Below, piece after piece: positions 33,476-42,959 of a DNA stretch of 64,000 nt (position 1 is its first letter; each line of letters opens with the position of its first letter). The position numbers and the translations under genes were made by a program. Origin of the DNA: Candidatus Obscuribacter sp. (GTDB lineage Bacteria > Cyanobacteriota > Vampirovibrionia > Obscuribacterales > Obscuribacteraceae); the NCBI GenBank assembly GCA_016718315.1, contig JADKDV010000003.1:806001-870000 (forward strand), given 5' to 3'. The notes under the pieces were generated by a model that saw only the letters and a program-made list of their open reading frames with translations, was not told where the DNA came from and made no database searches.

Positions 33476-34417
33476 CTACTTTTGCAGAGCCAATTTCGAC
33501 GATATTTCTTTCATACTTAGATCGTAAATATCGTTTTTTGATAGCGTATTTGCGTCCATCCAGTGCATTTGTTTGTTTGCTCTAAACCACATAACCTGGC
33601 GCCTGGCCAGTTCAAAGTTGTGTTTGATTGCTTCTTGTGTCGCTTCTTCGAGAGTGATTTGACCATCAATAAATTGCAAATATTCTTTGTAAGGCACAGC
33701 ATTTACGAGCGCTTGCGTTTTGCCAAACATTTTTAAAATCACTTCGATTTCATCGAGCACTCCTTGCTTGAGCTGCTCATCGAGTCTTAAGATGATGCGT
33801 TCTTTTAGCAAATTGCGGTCACTAAAATTGAGCCCGAGCCAGAGCACATCGTAAGGTACTTCCACCCTGGTGGCTACCTCGCTAAATGGGCGCCCCAGCG
33901 CCTTTGAGACTTCGATGGCACGGATAATACGGAAGCGGTCATTCGCTTGAATGCGACCTTTTGAGACCGGATCAAGGACCTCCAAAATTTTGTGCAATGC
34001 TTCTATACCATCTTTTTGGGCCAGTTGGTTTAGCTCCTCGCGCAGGGCCACATTGGGCTCCACAGCGGGCATGCTAAAGCCCTCCAGTAAGGCTCTGGCA
34101 TAGAGTCCTGTGCCACCGCAGACTATTGGTATTTTGCCTTGAGCTATGATTTGCTCCAGGGCACTGGTGGCTTGCTCTTTGTAGTTAGCGGCAGTATAGA
34201 CCTCGTCTGGAGTGACCACATCAAGCAAATGATGCGGTATGCCACATCTTTCTTGCATGGTCGGCTTGGCTGTGCCGATATCCATATATTGATATACAGT
34301 GCGGCTATCGCAGGCGATTATTTCGCCATTGAGATTTTTGGCTAGCTCAATAGATAAGGCTGTTTTGCCTGTACAGGTCGGACCGACTAAAGCAATAACA
34401 AGAGGTTTTTTTGTCAA
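33476..34417 (-). CDS. miaA: tRNA dimethylallyltransferase
   Basis: A 313-residue enzyme that prenylates A37 of tRNAs reading UNN codons, using DMAPP. It begins with the P-loop ALVGPTCTGKTALSIELA, followed by ACDSRTVYQYMDIGTAKP, IPHHLLDVV and GGTGLYARALLEG. The C-terminal RRQVMWFRANKQMHW holds the tRNA-contacting arginines. A TTG at 34417 overlapping the upstream stop (TTGA) gives the usual distance to the P-loop. An in-frame ATG at 34474 would add 19 residues. It is the last gene of the sppA-yip1-miaA unit. Confidence 0.94.
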   Translation of the reverse strand: MTKKPLVIALVGPTCTGKTALSIELAKNLNGEIIACDSRTVYQYMDIGTAKPTMQERCGIPHHLLDVVTPDEVYTAANYKEQATSALEQIIAQGKIPIVCGGTGLYARALLEGFSMPAVEPNVALREELNQLAQKDGIEALHKILEVLDPVSKGRIQANDRFRIIRAIEVSKALGRPFSEVATRVEVPYDVLWLGLNFSDRNLLKERIILRLDEQLKQGVLDEIEVILKMFGKTQALVNAVPYKEYLQFIDGQITLEEATQEAIKHNFELARRQVMWFRANKQMHWMDANTLSKNDIYDLSMKEISSKLALQK

Positions 34418-35211
34418 TTTACGAGTCTGGGTAAAAGTTGCATGCCGAGCGAAAACAGTGCCAGTCCCATCCAAAAGAGATAGACAGCGGCAAAGAGGGG
34501 CGGCACCACAATCACTATCAATGACATTTTGAGAGCTGATGTTTTAAGGGCTGATTGAAATGCAGCAAAAAGCAGATACAAAAACCACATTGCCACCACC
34601 ATGCCCGGCAGCATAATGCCCAGACCCAAGAGCTTTTTGAAGCACATAATTGGTGTAAAAAAGAGTACAGGCAAAAATGCCCAGGCAATTGAGACCAGAG
34701 CATTGCCAAAACGCACTTTGACCCGGGCAAAGCTACCGAGATAATAGAGTGTGACTGCAAGCACAAACCAAAGTTCGATGCCGCTCAGTGTAAAGACCAG
34801 GCTGCTTACTGCCGTATCAGACATCCTGTCCAGCTTGAAGCGGAGCCAACCGACAAGGCTCAAGACCAGAGTCATAAAAAATATTGACTGGGTGAGATGA
34901 TGAAATGTCGCTGGATATTTTTTTCCATCGCTCAAAATCTGCATGGTCTGGCGGGGTGCTACCAGCACACCATAAAAAATATCAGCAAATAAATTGGCAC
35001 TTCTGGTGTATTCAGCGCTCGATTTAGCTTCCGCCTTAGTTTGCTCGGCAGCTTCGGAGAGAGGCTCTTCAGGCTTTGACTGGGGGTCTTTGAGGACCTG
35101 TTTAAAGGCCATTTCCAGTTCAAAGGGCTGACTTTCTGAGAGACGTTTTTCTCTCAAATTGGCATCTTCGATTTGTCTTTCAGCTTCGCTTGTTTCGTCA
35201 GTCATTGCCAT
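34414..35211 (-). CDS. Yip1-domain multi-pass membrane protein
   Basis: A 265-residue protein with a charged cytosolic N-terminus of about 75 residues. A Yip1-type membrane domain of five helices follows (ADIFYGVLVAPRQTMQIL is the typical lead-in). Bacterial Yip1-domain proteins have no firm function; some affect membrane trafficking or stress response. The ATG overlaps the sppA stop by one base (TAATG) and the end overlaps miaA, so three unrelated products share one compact operon. Confidence 0.8.
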   Translation of the reverse strand: MAMTDETSEAERQIEDANLREKRLSESQPFELEMAFKQVLKDPQSKPEEPLSEAAEQTKAEAKSSAEYTRSANLFADIFYGVLVAPRQTMQILSDGKKYPATFHHLTQSIFFMTLVLSLVGWLRFKLDRMSDTAVSSLVFTLSGIELWFVLAVTLYYLGSFARVKVRFGNALVSIAWAFLPVLFFTPIMCFKKLLGLGIMLPGMVVAMWFLYLLFAAFQSALKTSALKMSLIVIVVPPLFAAVYLFWMGLALFSLGMQLLPRLVN

Positions 35212-36191
35212 TATCTGTAAAGCCAGAGTGGTTGCTTGGTCAAGTTAGGGCTGAGTTCGGTGGGGACAAAGTTTTCGAGACTGGCCTGAGGACTGGCCAG
35301 GGAGGTTGACTCAAGCAAGCTGGCGAGAAATCCATCTGACTTGTCTTCGTCCACTTGCAGGTCTTCTGTCAGTTTGTATTTTTCTTTGCAAATTTTTTGC
35401 AAGAGTGCCATTGCATCTGTATAGGTACCAATCTCATCAACTAGTTTGTTTTGTTGAGCCTGACGACCGGTGTAGATACGACCATCGGCCAGACGTTTGA
35501 CTTCTTCTATAGGGAGATTGCGACCTTTGGCCACTACCTGGGTAAACTGGTCGTAGCAGTCCATTACTAGTGCCTGCAAAATGTCTTTTTCTTCTTTTGT
35601 CATTTTGTGGCTGGGGCTGGCGATATCTTTAAACAGTCCTGATTTGATTGTTTCTGGCTCAACGCCGAGTTTGTCAGCCAGACCTTTGTAGCACATCAGA
35701 TTCATGATGACGCCGATAGAGCCAGTCATCGTGCCGGGATTGGCTACGATTTTGTCGGCGGCGCAAGCGACATAATAGCCACCACTAGCTGCCATATCGC
35801 CCATTGATACGACCACAGGCTTGCCTGCTTCTTTGAGATCCAGTACGGCTTCGTACACTTCCTGCGAGGTGGGCACTGTGCCACCGGGAGAGTTGATACG
35901 TAAGAGCACTGCTTTGACTTTTTTGTTTTTGAGAGCCTTGCGCAGGTCTTTGATACAAGTAGTGGCTGAGCCAGTCTGTGAGCTAAAGAGTCCACTGTCA
36001 GCTTTGTCCATGATCATGCCAGTGAGACGGATGACCTGGATATGATCTTTAAATCTATTCATCAGGCCGCCTGACTCTTTGCCGCTAGTGTCTTTAGCTG
36101 GCGTATTTTGAGTCAAAACAGCTACGGGTACTGCCAGGACACAGAGTGTCAGGATAATCCAGACAAATGAGCGTTGATTGATGCGCACCAA
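35211..36191 (-). CDS. sppA: signal peptide peptidase SppA (S49, short form)
   Basis: A 326-residue membrane-anchored serine protease that degrades signal peptides left in the membrane. An N-terminal helix (FVWIILTLCVLAVPVAVL) anchors it. INSPGGTVPTSQEVYEAV and SMGDMAASGGYYVACAAD contain the nucleophilic serine, and IKSGLFKDIASP corresponds to the following S49 signature, with the lysine expected for the Ser-Lys dyad. It is the 36-kDa single-domain type found in Bacillus and cyanobacteria. It heads the operon with Yip1 and miaA. Confidence 0.93.
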   Translation of the reverse strand: MVRINQRSFVWIILTLCVLAVPVAVLTQNTPAKDTSGKESGGLMNRFKDHIQVIRLTGMIMDKADSGLFSSQTGSATTCIKDLRKALKNKKVKAVLLRINSPGGTVPTSQEVYEAVLDLKEAGKPVVVSMGDMAASGGYYVACAADKIVANPGTMTGSIGVIMNLMCYKGLADKLGVEPETIKSGLFKDIASPSHKMTKEEKDILQALVMDCYDQFTQVVAKGRNLPIEEVKRLADGRIYTGRQAQQNKLVDEIGTYTDAMALLQKICKEKYKLTEDLQVDEDKSDGFLASLLESTSLASPQASLENFVPTELSPNLTKQPLWLYR

Positions 36192-36247
36192 AAGACCTCA
36201 GCTTGTATATACAGCCAGTAATCTTAGCGCCTTTTATATGCAAAGTG

Positions 36248-36268
36248 TATGTAGGTGTGCCCTACATA
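36248..36268 (-). terminator. weak stem-loop at the end of the 36262-37491 gene
   Basis: TATGTAGG and CCTACATA form a perfect 8-bp stem around TGTGC and overlap the stop codon. There is only a weak T-run on the minus strand, so it may be an mRNA-end structure rather than an efficient terminator. Confidence 0.4.
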
Positions 36269-37491
36269 GTCTTTTTGTCATTTGGCTCAGCTATTTTTAA
36301 GACGTTGTCACTTTGCAGTTTTGTGTCGTCAAGCTGTTGCATCTCGTTTTTGATCTGAATATCGAGCTTTTGGATGGCATCGCCTCCGGCTATGTCCATC
36401 AAGTTTTGACGATATCTATGGACGTCTTCTACTTTTTCGTCGATATCACGTTGCGCTTTACGCAGTGTGTATTCCATCTCAAGCTGCTTGGCGGCGTCTT
36501 GACCGACACGGGCGTCTTTGGCCATATTGCGCAAGTCTTCGAGGTCAGTAGCGGCACGGTCCATAGAGACAGTAAATTTTTTGTAGCAGCGGTACTGGTC
36601 CACCAGTCTATCGGCTGTGGTGCGCACCATGTTATAGAGAGAGATGATCTCGCCTTGAGTGAGTGACATCTTGGCCAGTTGCTTTTTGTCGAGGGTGCCG
36701 TTGAGCTGTCCCAGCAAACTGGCGGCAAAGTTTTGCGCTACATAAGTACCCTGGGTCGGTGACACCATGGCCATTGATCCCACTGCTCCGTACATTACTG
36801 AGCTGAGCATCTTCATCATGATGTGAGTGGCATGACCTTTATCTGAGGTCGGCACTAATTTTTGTACGACAAATTGGATATCAGGGCTGCGCTCCAGAGT
36901 GGCATCCCAGAGGTCGGCAATTTGTTTCTTTTCTGAGTTATCGAGTAACTCTGATTTTTCGTTTAATTCTTCGTTTGAATTGATCAAAGCAAGTGGCTGA
37001 GCATTAACAGCTTTGGCAGTGTCTTTGACATCGCCTTTGCCTAAAGCCGCTGTTTTGCTGTCCTTCTTATCTTTTTTGTCTTTTTTATCGGCTTTGTCGT
37101 CGCCCAGCTTGATACTGGTGGATGGCAGTCCGGTTGTGCCTTCGCCCATGGGACCTTTGGGCTCAAATTGGTTGATTGTTGCTCCAGTTTTTAGAGTGCC
37201 TTCTTCACTGGGGGTGTCTGATTTGGCTTTGTCATCGCCCAACTTAATCGATGATAGATCAAGTGGTTTGTCAGCCTCGGTACTGCCAGTAGTGCTATCG
37301 GCAGTGGTATCACTCTCGGTGACACTGTCATCGAGTTTGTCAGCGGCCGGCAAGTGGAAGTTGGGCTTTTTGCCACTTGTTGGCAGCGAAATAGCCATGG
37401 CTGCGTCAGTCAATGACAGCTGGGATGATAGGGCCAGTGCTCCAAGCAAGAGGCTCAGTGCTCTATGTTTGGTGGGCTTTAGATGGAACAT
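36262..37491 (-). CDS. secreted low-complexity plus coiled-coil protein of unknown function
   Basis: A 409-residue exported protein. The signal peptide is about residues 10-31 (ALSLLLGALALSSQLSLTDA). An acidic Asp/Ser/Thr-rich linker contains two copies of SIKLGDDKA and a KKDKKDKKD tract. From about residue 175 the rest is helical, with a coiled-coil C-terminus (EYTLRKAQRDIDEKVEDVHRY). The helical part resembles the pattern of TolC-like periplasmic helices but has no clear match. It is monocistronic with a weak hairpin at the stop. Confidence 0.65.
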   Translation of the reverse strand: MFHLKPTKHRALSLLLGALALSSQLSLTDAAMAISLPTSGKKPNFHLPAADKLDDSVTESDTTADSTTGSTEADKPLDLSSIKLGDDKAKSDTPSEEGTLKTGATINQFEPKGPMGEGTTGLPSTSIKLGDDKADKKDKKDKKDSKTAALGKGDVKDTAKAVNAQPLALINSNEELNEKSELLDNSEKKQIADLWDATLERSPDIQFVVQKLVPTSDKGHATHIMMKMLSSVMYGAVGSMAMVSPTQGTYVAQNFAASLLGQLNGTLDKKQLAKMSLTQGEIISLYNMVRTTADRLVDQYRCYKKFTVSMDRAATDLEDLRNMAKDARVGQDAAKQLEMEYTLRKAQRDIDEKVEDVHRYRQNLMDIAGGDAIQKLDIQIKNEMQQLDDTKLQSDNVLKIAEPNDKKTM

Positions 37492-37753
37492 CGAGAAATC
37501 CTTACTTATCCGGTTCTTTTAACTACTAGCTAGATCAGAATATATAGGCGGAAAATTTGTTCCGAAGGAAAAATTTGATATTTGCTAAAACTGCTGTAAA
37601 CGGGCAAAAAAGATAGCGTACAGCCATTCAAGCCGTAGTCAATATACCATGACTCGATCTCTTTGAAAGTTACCTTTTGTCAATATCAGTCGGCTTCTAT
37701 AGGTTTGGCGACGGACTAAAAGGAAATTTTTATAAGGTTTGCAAAAGGCAAAC

Positions 37754-39487
37754 TTATTTTTTGAGGGCCATCATCATGGCGCCGATAATTAAAACGACCG
37801 TGGCTAACTGGTCTGCTAGCACTGGCAGAGGACTTTGCAAGAATGTCATACCAAAAGTCATGACGTACCAAATCTTACCCAGTAACGCCACGCCCACCAG
37901 TGCCATTACAAGTGGTGCCATAGGGTTGGCTGCTTGTGGTCTGGCTGGAAAGTCCGGGGTGGCCAGATCGTCATCGTTATCCGTACTATCTATATCAAGG
38001 CTGCGTCTACCGCTGCGTTGACCAATACGGCGATCAGGTCTGCCTCTACGGTCTTTAGGTGTGCTGAAATCATCTTCATCATCATCGCCAGCTGCCGAGC
38101 TATCACCCAGTAGTCGGGAGCGACCGAGTTTGCGACCAGTGTCCTGATTGTCCGCCTGTGGTGCTGTTGGCTTAGCTGGTGCAGCCGGAGCTGGCGGCGC
38201 GGCCGGCGGATTTGGTGGCACCGCAGGAGGTGCATTAAAATTATGAGCCGGAGCGGGATCTAAATTGACCAGAGTCTGACCTGGTGTACCAAGGTTGTAA
38301 TTGGTATTGGTGGGCTTTGGCGCTGGTTGTGGCTGATAACGCGGCGCTTGATTGGGGGCTGGCATTGCCGCCATCTGAGTCTGGCTGGCGCTTGGATCAA
38401 AAGAAGTAAAGCTATTGCCAGTGGCCGTAGGCGAGGGTAGAGGTGCCTGGGGGGCTGGAGCTGGTTGAGGCACGGGGGCGGGCTGTTGCATCTGCGGCAC
38501 TGCCGGTGGCTGCTGCGGCTGTGCTGGTGCTTTGGCTTCAGCTTTGGGCTTTTCGGCCCGGGGAGCTCTCACTGCCAATAGGGGCGAGCGCAGTGCCGTC
38601 GGGTCGTCTGGCTTTACTTCATCCTCTTCTTCATATTCGTCATCAATATAGTCGCTGCCGCCACCGAGTATGGGGGAGCGCAGTCGACCGGATTGACTGG
38701 TGCCATGGGGACGAGCGGCCTCTATAGATGGCATTTCTTCAAAGTCGCCATCGTCACCACCTAGTAGCGGTGAGCGCAGACCGCGAGACTTACCTGGTCT
38801 GCCCGTATTTTCGTGTTCCTCGGGAGCGGGCAGGTCATTATGTCTGTGGGGAAACTCAATATCATGCTTAGCGTGTTTATCGCCGCCACCTAATATAGGA
38901 CTGCGCAGACCACGTCCTTTGGGGGCTGGCTGATAATCATCGTCATCATCGTCGTCGTCGAGATCGGCTGCTCCACCCAATATTGGTGAGCGCAGACCGC
39001 CTTTGGAGCGGCCTTTGGGTTTGGCCTGAGGCTCGTCGCCGCTAGAGCCCAGTATTGGAGAGCGTAGACCGCCTTTGCCACGTTTGGGGCTAGGCTCCTC
39101 GGGCTCGTCAAAATCATCGTCGCCGCTGGCTCCGCCCAGCATGGGTGAGCGCAGTCCGCCTTTGCCACGTTTTACCGGATGTTCTTCGGGCTCATCAAAA
39201 TCATCGTCGCCACCCCCGCCGAGCATGGGTGAGCGTAAACCTTTGCTACTTTTTGTTTTGCCTTTGCCAGCTGGACGCACTGGCTCATCTTCAAAATCTT
39301 CGTCAGAGCCGCCCCCTAAAATCGGTGAACGCAGCTTTGGTTTGGGCGCCTGTGGGGCTTGCACCACCGGAGCCGGGCTAATATCGACTGCTGGTGCTGG
39401 GGTTGGCCGCTTGAGCCTGCCGCCGCAGTCCTTACAAAAGAGAAGGGCGTCATCATTGGCTACCTGGCATATGTCGCAATTAATCAC
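37754..39487 (-). CDS. zinc-ribbon membrane protein with nine LRSP(I/M/L)LGG repeats
   Basis: A 577-residue protein. An N-terminal zinc ribbon (CDICQVANDDALLFCKDCGG) is followed by nine spaced copies of a short motif, LRSPILGGG and variants, each trailed by an acidic or basic linker (about residues 50-310). A degenerate tenth copy is LGRSRLLGDSSAAGDDDE. A Pro/Ala/Gln-rich region comes next, and two membrane helices lie at the very end (about 520-545 and 552-574). The repeated Ser-Pro motif looks like a short linear binding or phosphorylation element. No known family is recognised. The ATG at 39487 has GGAG upstream on the minus strand (AAAGGAGACC). Confidence 0.7.
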   Translation of the reverse strand: MINCDICQVANDDALLFCKDCGGRLKRPTPAPAVDISPAPVVQAPQAPKPKLRSPILGGGSDEDFEDEPVRPAGKGKTKSSKGLRSPMLGGGGDDDFDEPEEHPVKRGKGGLRSPMLGGASGDDDFDEPEEPSPKRGKGGLRSPILGSSGDEPQAKPKGRSKGGLRSPILGGAADLDDDDDDDDYQPAPKGRGLRSPILGGGDKHAKHDIEFPHRHNDLPAPEEHENTGRPGKSRGLRSPLLGGDDGDFEEMPSIEAARPHGTSQSGRLRSPILGGGSDYIDDEYEEEDEVKPDDPTALRSPLLAVRAPRAEKPKAEAKAPAQPQQPPAVPQMQQPAPVPQPAPAPQAPLPSPTATGNSFTSFDPSASQTQMAAMPAPNQAPRYQPQPAPKPTNTNYNLGTPGQTLVNLDPAPAHNFNAPPAVPPNPPAAPPAPAAPAKPTAPQADNQDTGRKLGRSRLLGDSSAAGDDDEDDFSTPKDRRGRPDRRIGQRSGRRSLDIDSTDNDDDLATPDFPARPQAANPMAPLVMALVGVALLGKIWYVMTFGMTFLQSPLPVLADQLATVVLIIGAMMMALKK

Positions 39488-39698
39488 TGCGGTCTCCTTT
39501 AGCTCCCTTTTTTAAACTAATAGTCTAATTCAACTATATATAGCAAGTTAAAGGGTAATTTATTGTGCCCGTTCATTATCCTGTTGATTTCTTGGAATGA
39601 GCTAATTAATCGACAGGGGTCTTAATGTTAGACTTCCACTCTACCGCTTGACTATATTGTCGGTGGTAAAGCATAGAATCTCGGCAAGGGGAACTTTA

Positions 39699-40799
39699 AT
39701 GGCGAGCGGCGGTAAAAATTTGATGTGTGGCCTGACAGGGACCAGAGTGGTGGCGCTTGCTGCCAGCTTGATGTTGTCTGTATTGCCCGCGACGACCTGT
39801 CTTGCGGTTGAACCCCAACTTAATTTTAAAATCTATAGCCCTCAAGAACCGCCACAAGCCAAGCCGGCCAGTGACGAAACCAGCGCTACCAGCGCTTCTG
39901 ACACACCAATGGAAGCCTCTAGCGACGCTGATACTATTACCGATCCTGCTGACACCACACCTACCCCAGCTCCTAAGGCTGCTCCTGTTACCAGTCCAGC
40001 GCCTAAAACCAGCACAGAAGAATCATCTATATTTGAGCAAGAAGCTCCCAAAATGGATGAAACTCCAGCTCCAGCAGTTACTGAAAGCAAGACAAGCGAA
40101 GAAAAGCCTGTCACCACCACCACTACTGAGACTACTTCCACTAGCGAGCTGACCAGTGAAGCTGCCAGCGCTACTGCGTCAAAGACTGAAGGCAAAACCT
40201 TGCAGGGTTATATCAGAGTAGTGCCGCTCGGTACCAAAATTCCAATCATTATGGATACTGCCGTTGATTCTGATACCAGTCAGGAAGGCGATGAATTCTC
40301 AGCCCGTACATCAGAAGACCTCACTATTGATGGCTCCACTGTGGTACCAGCTGGTTCCATCATCAAAGGCCGTATCGCCCAGCTCAATGGACCAAGAGCC
40401 CTCAACCGCTCTGGCTCTGTCGGTCTTAAATTCGACACAATCACTACTCCAGACAACCGTCAAATACCTCTAGTGGCTAATATCGTCGCTCGCGGAGGCG
40501 TTGTGCACGCCAGACGTGGCATGAAAGACGTCGCTCTGGATTGCGGTACTGTTTCGCTGCCAGTGTTAGCTGGTCTTGTAATCGGTGTTGCTGCCGGTGG
40601 TAACAAAAATAACGACTCCTCATCCTCCTCCAGTAGCTCCGGTGTCGGACGCGCTGGTGGCGCCATGATTGGTGCTGGTATCGGACTTGCTGTCGGTGTG
40701 GCTGTCTTGCTTGCCAAAAAAGGTAAAAAAGTCGAAGTCAGACCCGGCGACGAACTCAAAATTGAGCTCGCTGAAGAACTGCGTATGCCAACTCTCTAA
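39699..40799 (+). CDS. secreted envelope protein with a beta-domain and glycine-rich hydrophobic end
   Basis: A 366-residue protein. A signal-like segment (GTRVVALAASLMLSVLPATT) precedes a Thr/Pro/Ala-rich linker. A conserved-looking beta domain follows at about residues 172-285 (PLGTKIPIIMDTAVDSDTS, then STVVPAGSIIKGRIAQLNGP). Near the end come two hydrophobic glycine-rich helices separated by a serine run. The core resembles the beta-barrel pattern of TrbI/VirB10-like proteins (PxGTxIP..., viPAGSxxxGxv), but I would not name it so. AGGGGA precedes the ATG. Codon use is biased to C-ending codons, suggesting high expression. Confidence 0.65.
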   Translation: MASGGKNLMCGLTGTRVVALAASLMLSVLPATTCLAVEPQLNFKIYSPQEPPQAKPASDETSATSASDTPMEASSDADTITDPADTTPTPAPKAAPVTSPAPKTSTEESSIFEQEAPKMDETPAPAVTESKTSEEKPVTTTTTETTSTSELTSEAASATASKTEGKTLQGYIRVVPLGTKIPIIMDTAVDSDTSQEGDEFSARTSEDLTIDGSTVVPAGSIIKGRIAQLNGPRALNRSGSVGLKFDTITTPDNRQIPLVANIVARGGVVHARRGMKDVALDCGTVSLPVLAGLVIGVAAGGNKNNDSSSSSSSSGVGRAGGAMIGAGIGLAVGVAVLLAKKGKKVEVRPGDELKIELAEELRMPTL

Positions 40800-40825
40800 A
40801 AGTTAGAGCCAAATACTTATACTGG

Positions 40826-40857
40826 AGACCGGTTTTAACAAGACCGGTCTTTTTTTG
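40826..40857 (+). terminator. rho-independent terminator
   Basis: AGACCGGT and ACCGGTCT form a perfect 8-bp stem with a 9-nt loop, followed by seven T residues, 27 nt after the envelope protein stop. Confidence 0.95.
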
Positions 40858-41262
40858 CCACTATATAAAGTACTGCTCTACTCTTATCAATGCCACTGCC
40901 TGTGGTGAGTGCCCAAAATCCTTACTGGTTTGCTAACCATTACAACTCCTTGAAGCGTTGCTATCGGTTGGATATGCCGGGCGTCACCCTGACAGCCTGG
41001 CTGACAAGCAGTAACCCATTGCTAACTTGTAAGTGCCGCTCTTGTGGCACTAAAAATTGGCAACACAACTGGGGTAAACCCGGTCTTTTCTCTAGCCCTA
41101 GACACCGAGCCACATGGGGACTTAACTGCTAACTTGTAATTACGGATCCCTACAGGCCCCTTGTAGATTGATGGCGAGTTTACAAATTATGCTAAACTCC
41201 TTGGTTATTACCAGTCCAAAAGCCAACTGAATCAATAAGCAAGAGTCAGGAAAAAACAGTTC
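40858..41262. other. 405-nt intergenic region before the TonB gene
   Basis: No convincing gene. An 80-codon plus-strand frame (40890-41132) contains TCKCRSCGTKNW but lacks a ribosome site. A 13-nt direct repeat TGCTAACTTGTAA occurs near 41021 and 41127. A stem AGTGCC/GGCACT lies near 41031-41050. The right end must hold the promoter of the TonB-exbB-exbD-aroE unit, but I could not fix its boxes. Confidence 0.4.
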
Positions 41263-42915
41263 ATGACTGCCAATAATAGACATACCGGCTCTCAAAGACC
41301 GCAACGCGACCCCAATATGGCGGGTGGCTTATCATTTTTCTTGCCAGGACTTGGTCAGATTTATAACGGAGAGCAGCGTAAAGGGCTCTTCTTTATGGTG
41401 GTTGGGGTACTCAACTATATTGTCCTTGGCTTCCTCATCTTTAGCGGACCGCTACTGGATGGGCTGGTGGCCTTTGGTCAAGCCAATAGCATGAAGCTCA
41501 ATGCCGAGTTGTATCAGTCGCTGTCCACTTTGCATTTTGGTTCAGCGGCATCGCTATTTTTGATTATTCTCTTCCTTGCTTATTCTTCCTTTAGCGCCAG
41601 AGATGCTTTTGACCATGCTGCTCGCATCCAGCGCAAAGGTCTATACAGTGATTCGGCTCTTGAAATGACCGAAGCCACTTCTGGCTCCTATATCTTCCAT
41701 ATAACGATTCTTTTGACAAGCTTTGTGCTGGCGTTTTTCTTCTTAATTCCGCCACCACCCAAGTCTCAAATCACTGATATTGAGTTTGTCCAAAACGAAG
41801 AAAATACCAAAGAGCCGCCTAAGACTCAGAAGCGTGCTGCCCATAACTCTAAAGCATCTGGCAAGCACGACCCGACTAAGCCCAGTGTGCAGCCCTCTGC
41901 TGCTCCCAAGGCGCCCAGCAAAGCACAGGAAAAAGCCGCTCCTACGCCTACTCCTGCTAAGCCAGCTCCTGCTAAGCCGTCTCCAACGCCAAGTCCGACT
42001 CCGACGCCGACACCTTCGCCGCGTCCAACTCCGTCTCCGCGTCCTACTCCAACGCCTAGTCCTACACCCAGTCCTGCGCCGACACCATCACCGCGCCCGA
42101 CTCCCACACCGATGCCTTCGCTTATGCCCAAGATAAACAATCCGTTTATCGCTCCTTCGGCGGCACCATCGCTCCGTCCATCACCTAGTTTTAGTCCTAT
42201 TGCCATGCCCAAAGTGGGCGGACCAATTGCTCCCGCTCCTCGCGCCGGCGTTGCCGGTCCCGGTACAGCCCAGCCCACTGGTGCACCTGCTCCTATCAAT
42301 ATTGCTGCCGGCGGCGGTGGACCTGCCTCGGGTAGCAGTGGACAGCCGACACTTGCCGCTATCGGTGGTGGTGGTGCTAGAAACGCTGGCGGCGGTACTG
42401 GTCCAGCACCTGCTCCATCTCGTGGTAGCGGCAGTGGTAGTCCAGCTGGCGGTGGTCCTGGTGCCAGTGGCATGGCCACACCCAATGTCGGCTCTGGCAG
42501 TAGAGGCGGTCCCGCTTCATCCAGTGGTGGCAAAAATGGTGGTGGCGAGAGAGGCAATCCGGACGATGGTCCTGGTCGCGAGCCATCAGTTGCTGCTCGT
42601 AAGGACGTAGATTGGGGTCCTTATATGGCCGATCTACAAAGACGTATCAAACGCGCCTGGTACCCACCAAAGGGCAACGAGTCCAAGCGGGTCAAGGTTA
42701 TGTTTAAAGTGCACAAAGATGGACAGGTGACAAACCTGAGGATGCTCGTCTCATCCGGTCTGGCCATAGCTGACCAGGCTGCTCTCAAAGCCATCGAAAA
42801 CGCCGCACCATTTAGACCATTGCCAGACGGTGCTGATGATGCCGTTGATATCGAATTTACCTTCGATTACAACGTCTTCAACGGTGGTGGCAAAGGTACA
42901 TTCCGTTCGTACTAA
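41263..42915 (+). CDS. TonB-like protein with a multi-helix TM2/DUF5683-like N-terminus
   Basis: A 550-residue fusion. The N-terminal 170 residues start with GGLSFFLPGLGQIYNGEQRKG, the pattern of TM2/DUF5683 membrane modules, and contain four helices. A long Pro/Ser/Thr linker (about 185-295) and a Gly-rich region would cross the periplasm. The last 105 residues (DLQRRIKRAWYPPKGNESKR, then FKVHKDGQVTNLRMLVSSG) are a TonB/TolA C-terminal domain. With exbB and exbD directly downstream it should transmit proton-motive force to outer-membrane partners. Ordinary TonB has one N-terminal helix, so this architecture is unusual. AGGAAA lies 8 nt before the ATG. Confidence 0.85.
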   Translation: MTANNRHTGSQRPQRDPNMAGGLSFFLPGLGQIYNGEQRKGLFFMVVGVLNYIVLGFLIFSGPLLDGLVAFGQANSMKLNAELYQSLSTLHFGSAASLFLIILFLAYSSFSARDAFDHAARIQRKGLYSDSALEMTEATSGSYIFHITILLTSFVLAFFFLIPPPPKSQITDIEFVQNEENTKEPPKTQKRAAHNSKASGKHDPTKPSVQPSAAPKAPSKAQEKAAPTPTPAKPAPAKPSPTPSPTPTPTPSPRPTPSPRPTPTPSPTPSPAPTPSPRPTPTPMPSLMPKINNPFIAPSAAPSLRPSPSFSPIAMPKVGGPIAPAPRAGVAGPGTAQPTGAPAPINIAAGGGGPASGSSGQPTLAAIGGGGARNAGGGTGPAPAPSRGSGSGSPAGGGPGASGMATPNVGSGSRGGPASSSGGKNGGGERGNPDDGPGREPSVAARKDVDWGPYMADLQRRIKRAWYPPKGNESKRVKVMFKVHKDGQVTNLRMLVSSGLAIADQAALKAIENAAPFRPLPDGADDAVDIEFTFDYNVFNGGGKGTFRSY

Positions 42916-42959
42916 TACTCGAGTAGTAGTGAGTTAATAGGAGAAGTCGACAAAGAGTT

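Noticed and set aside
37013..37522. Plus-strand Ser/Leu/Val-rich frame opposite the 36262-37491 gene
   Set aside because: It mirrors the Asp/Lys/Thr-rich linker and has no ribosome site; the minus strand has a signal peptide and a proper start.
40890..41132. 80-codon frame with a CKCRSC cluster
   Set aside because: No ribosome site, no family match and few conserved-looking features; left as intergenic.
41826..42557. Antisense Pro/Gly-rich frame opposite the TonB linker
   Set aside because: It is the mirror of the Pro/Gly-rich coding repeat, and the plus strand encodes recognised domains on both sides.
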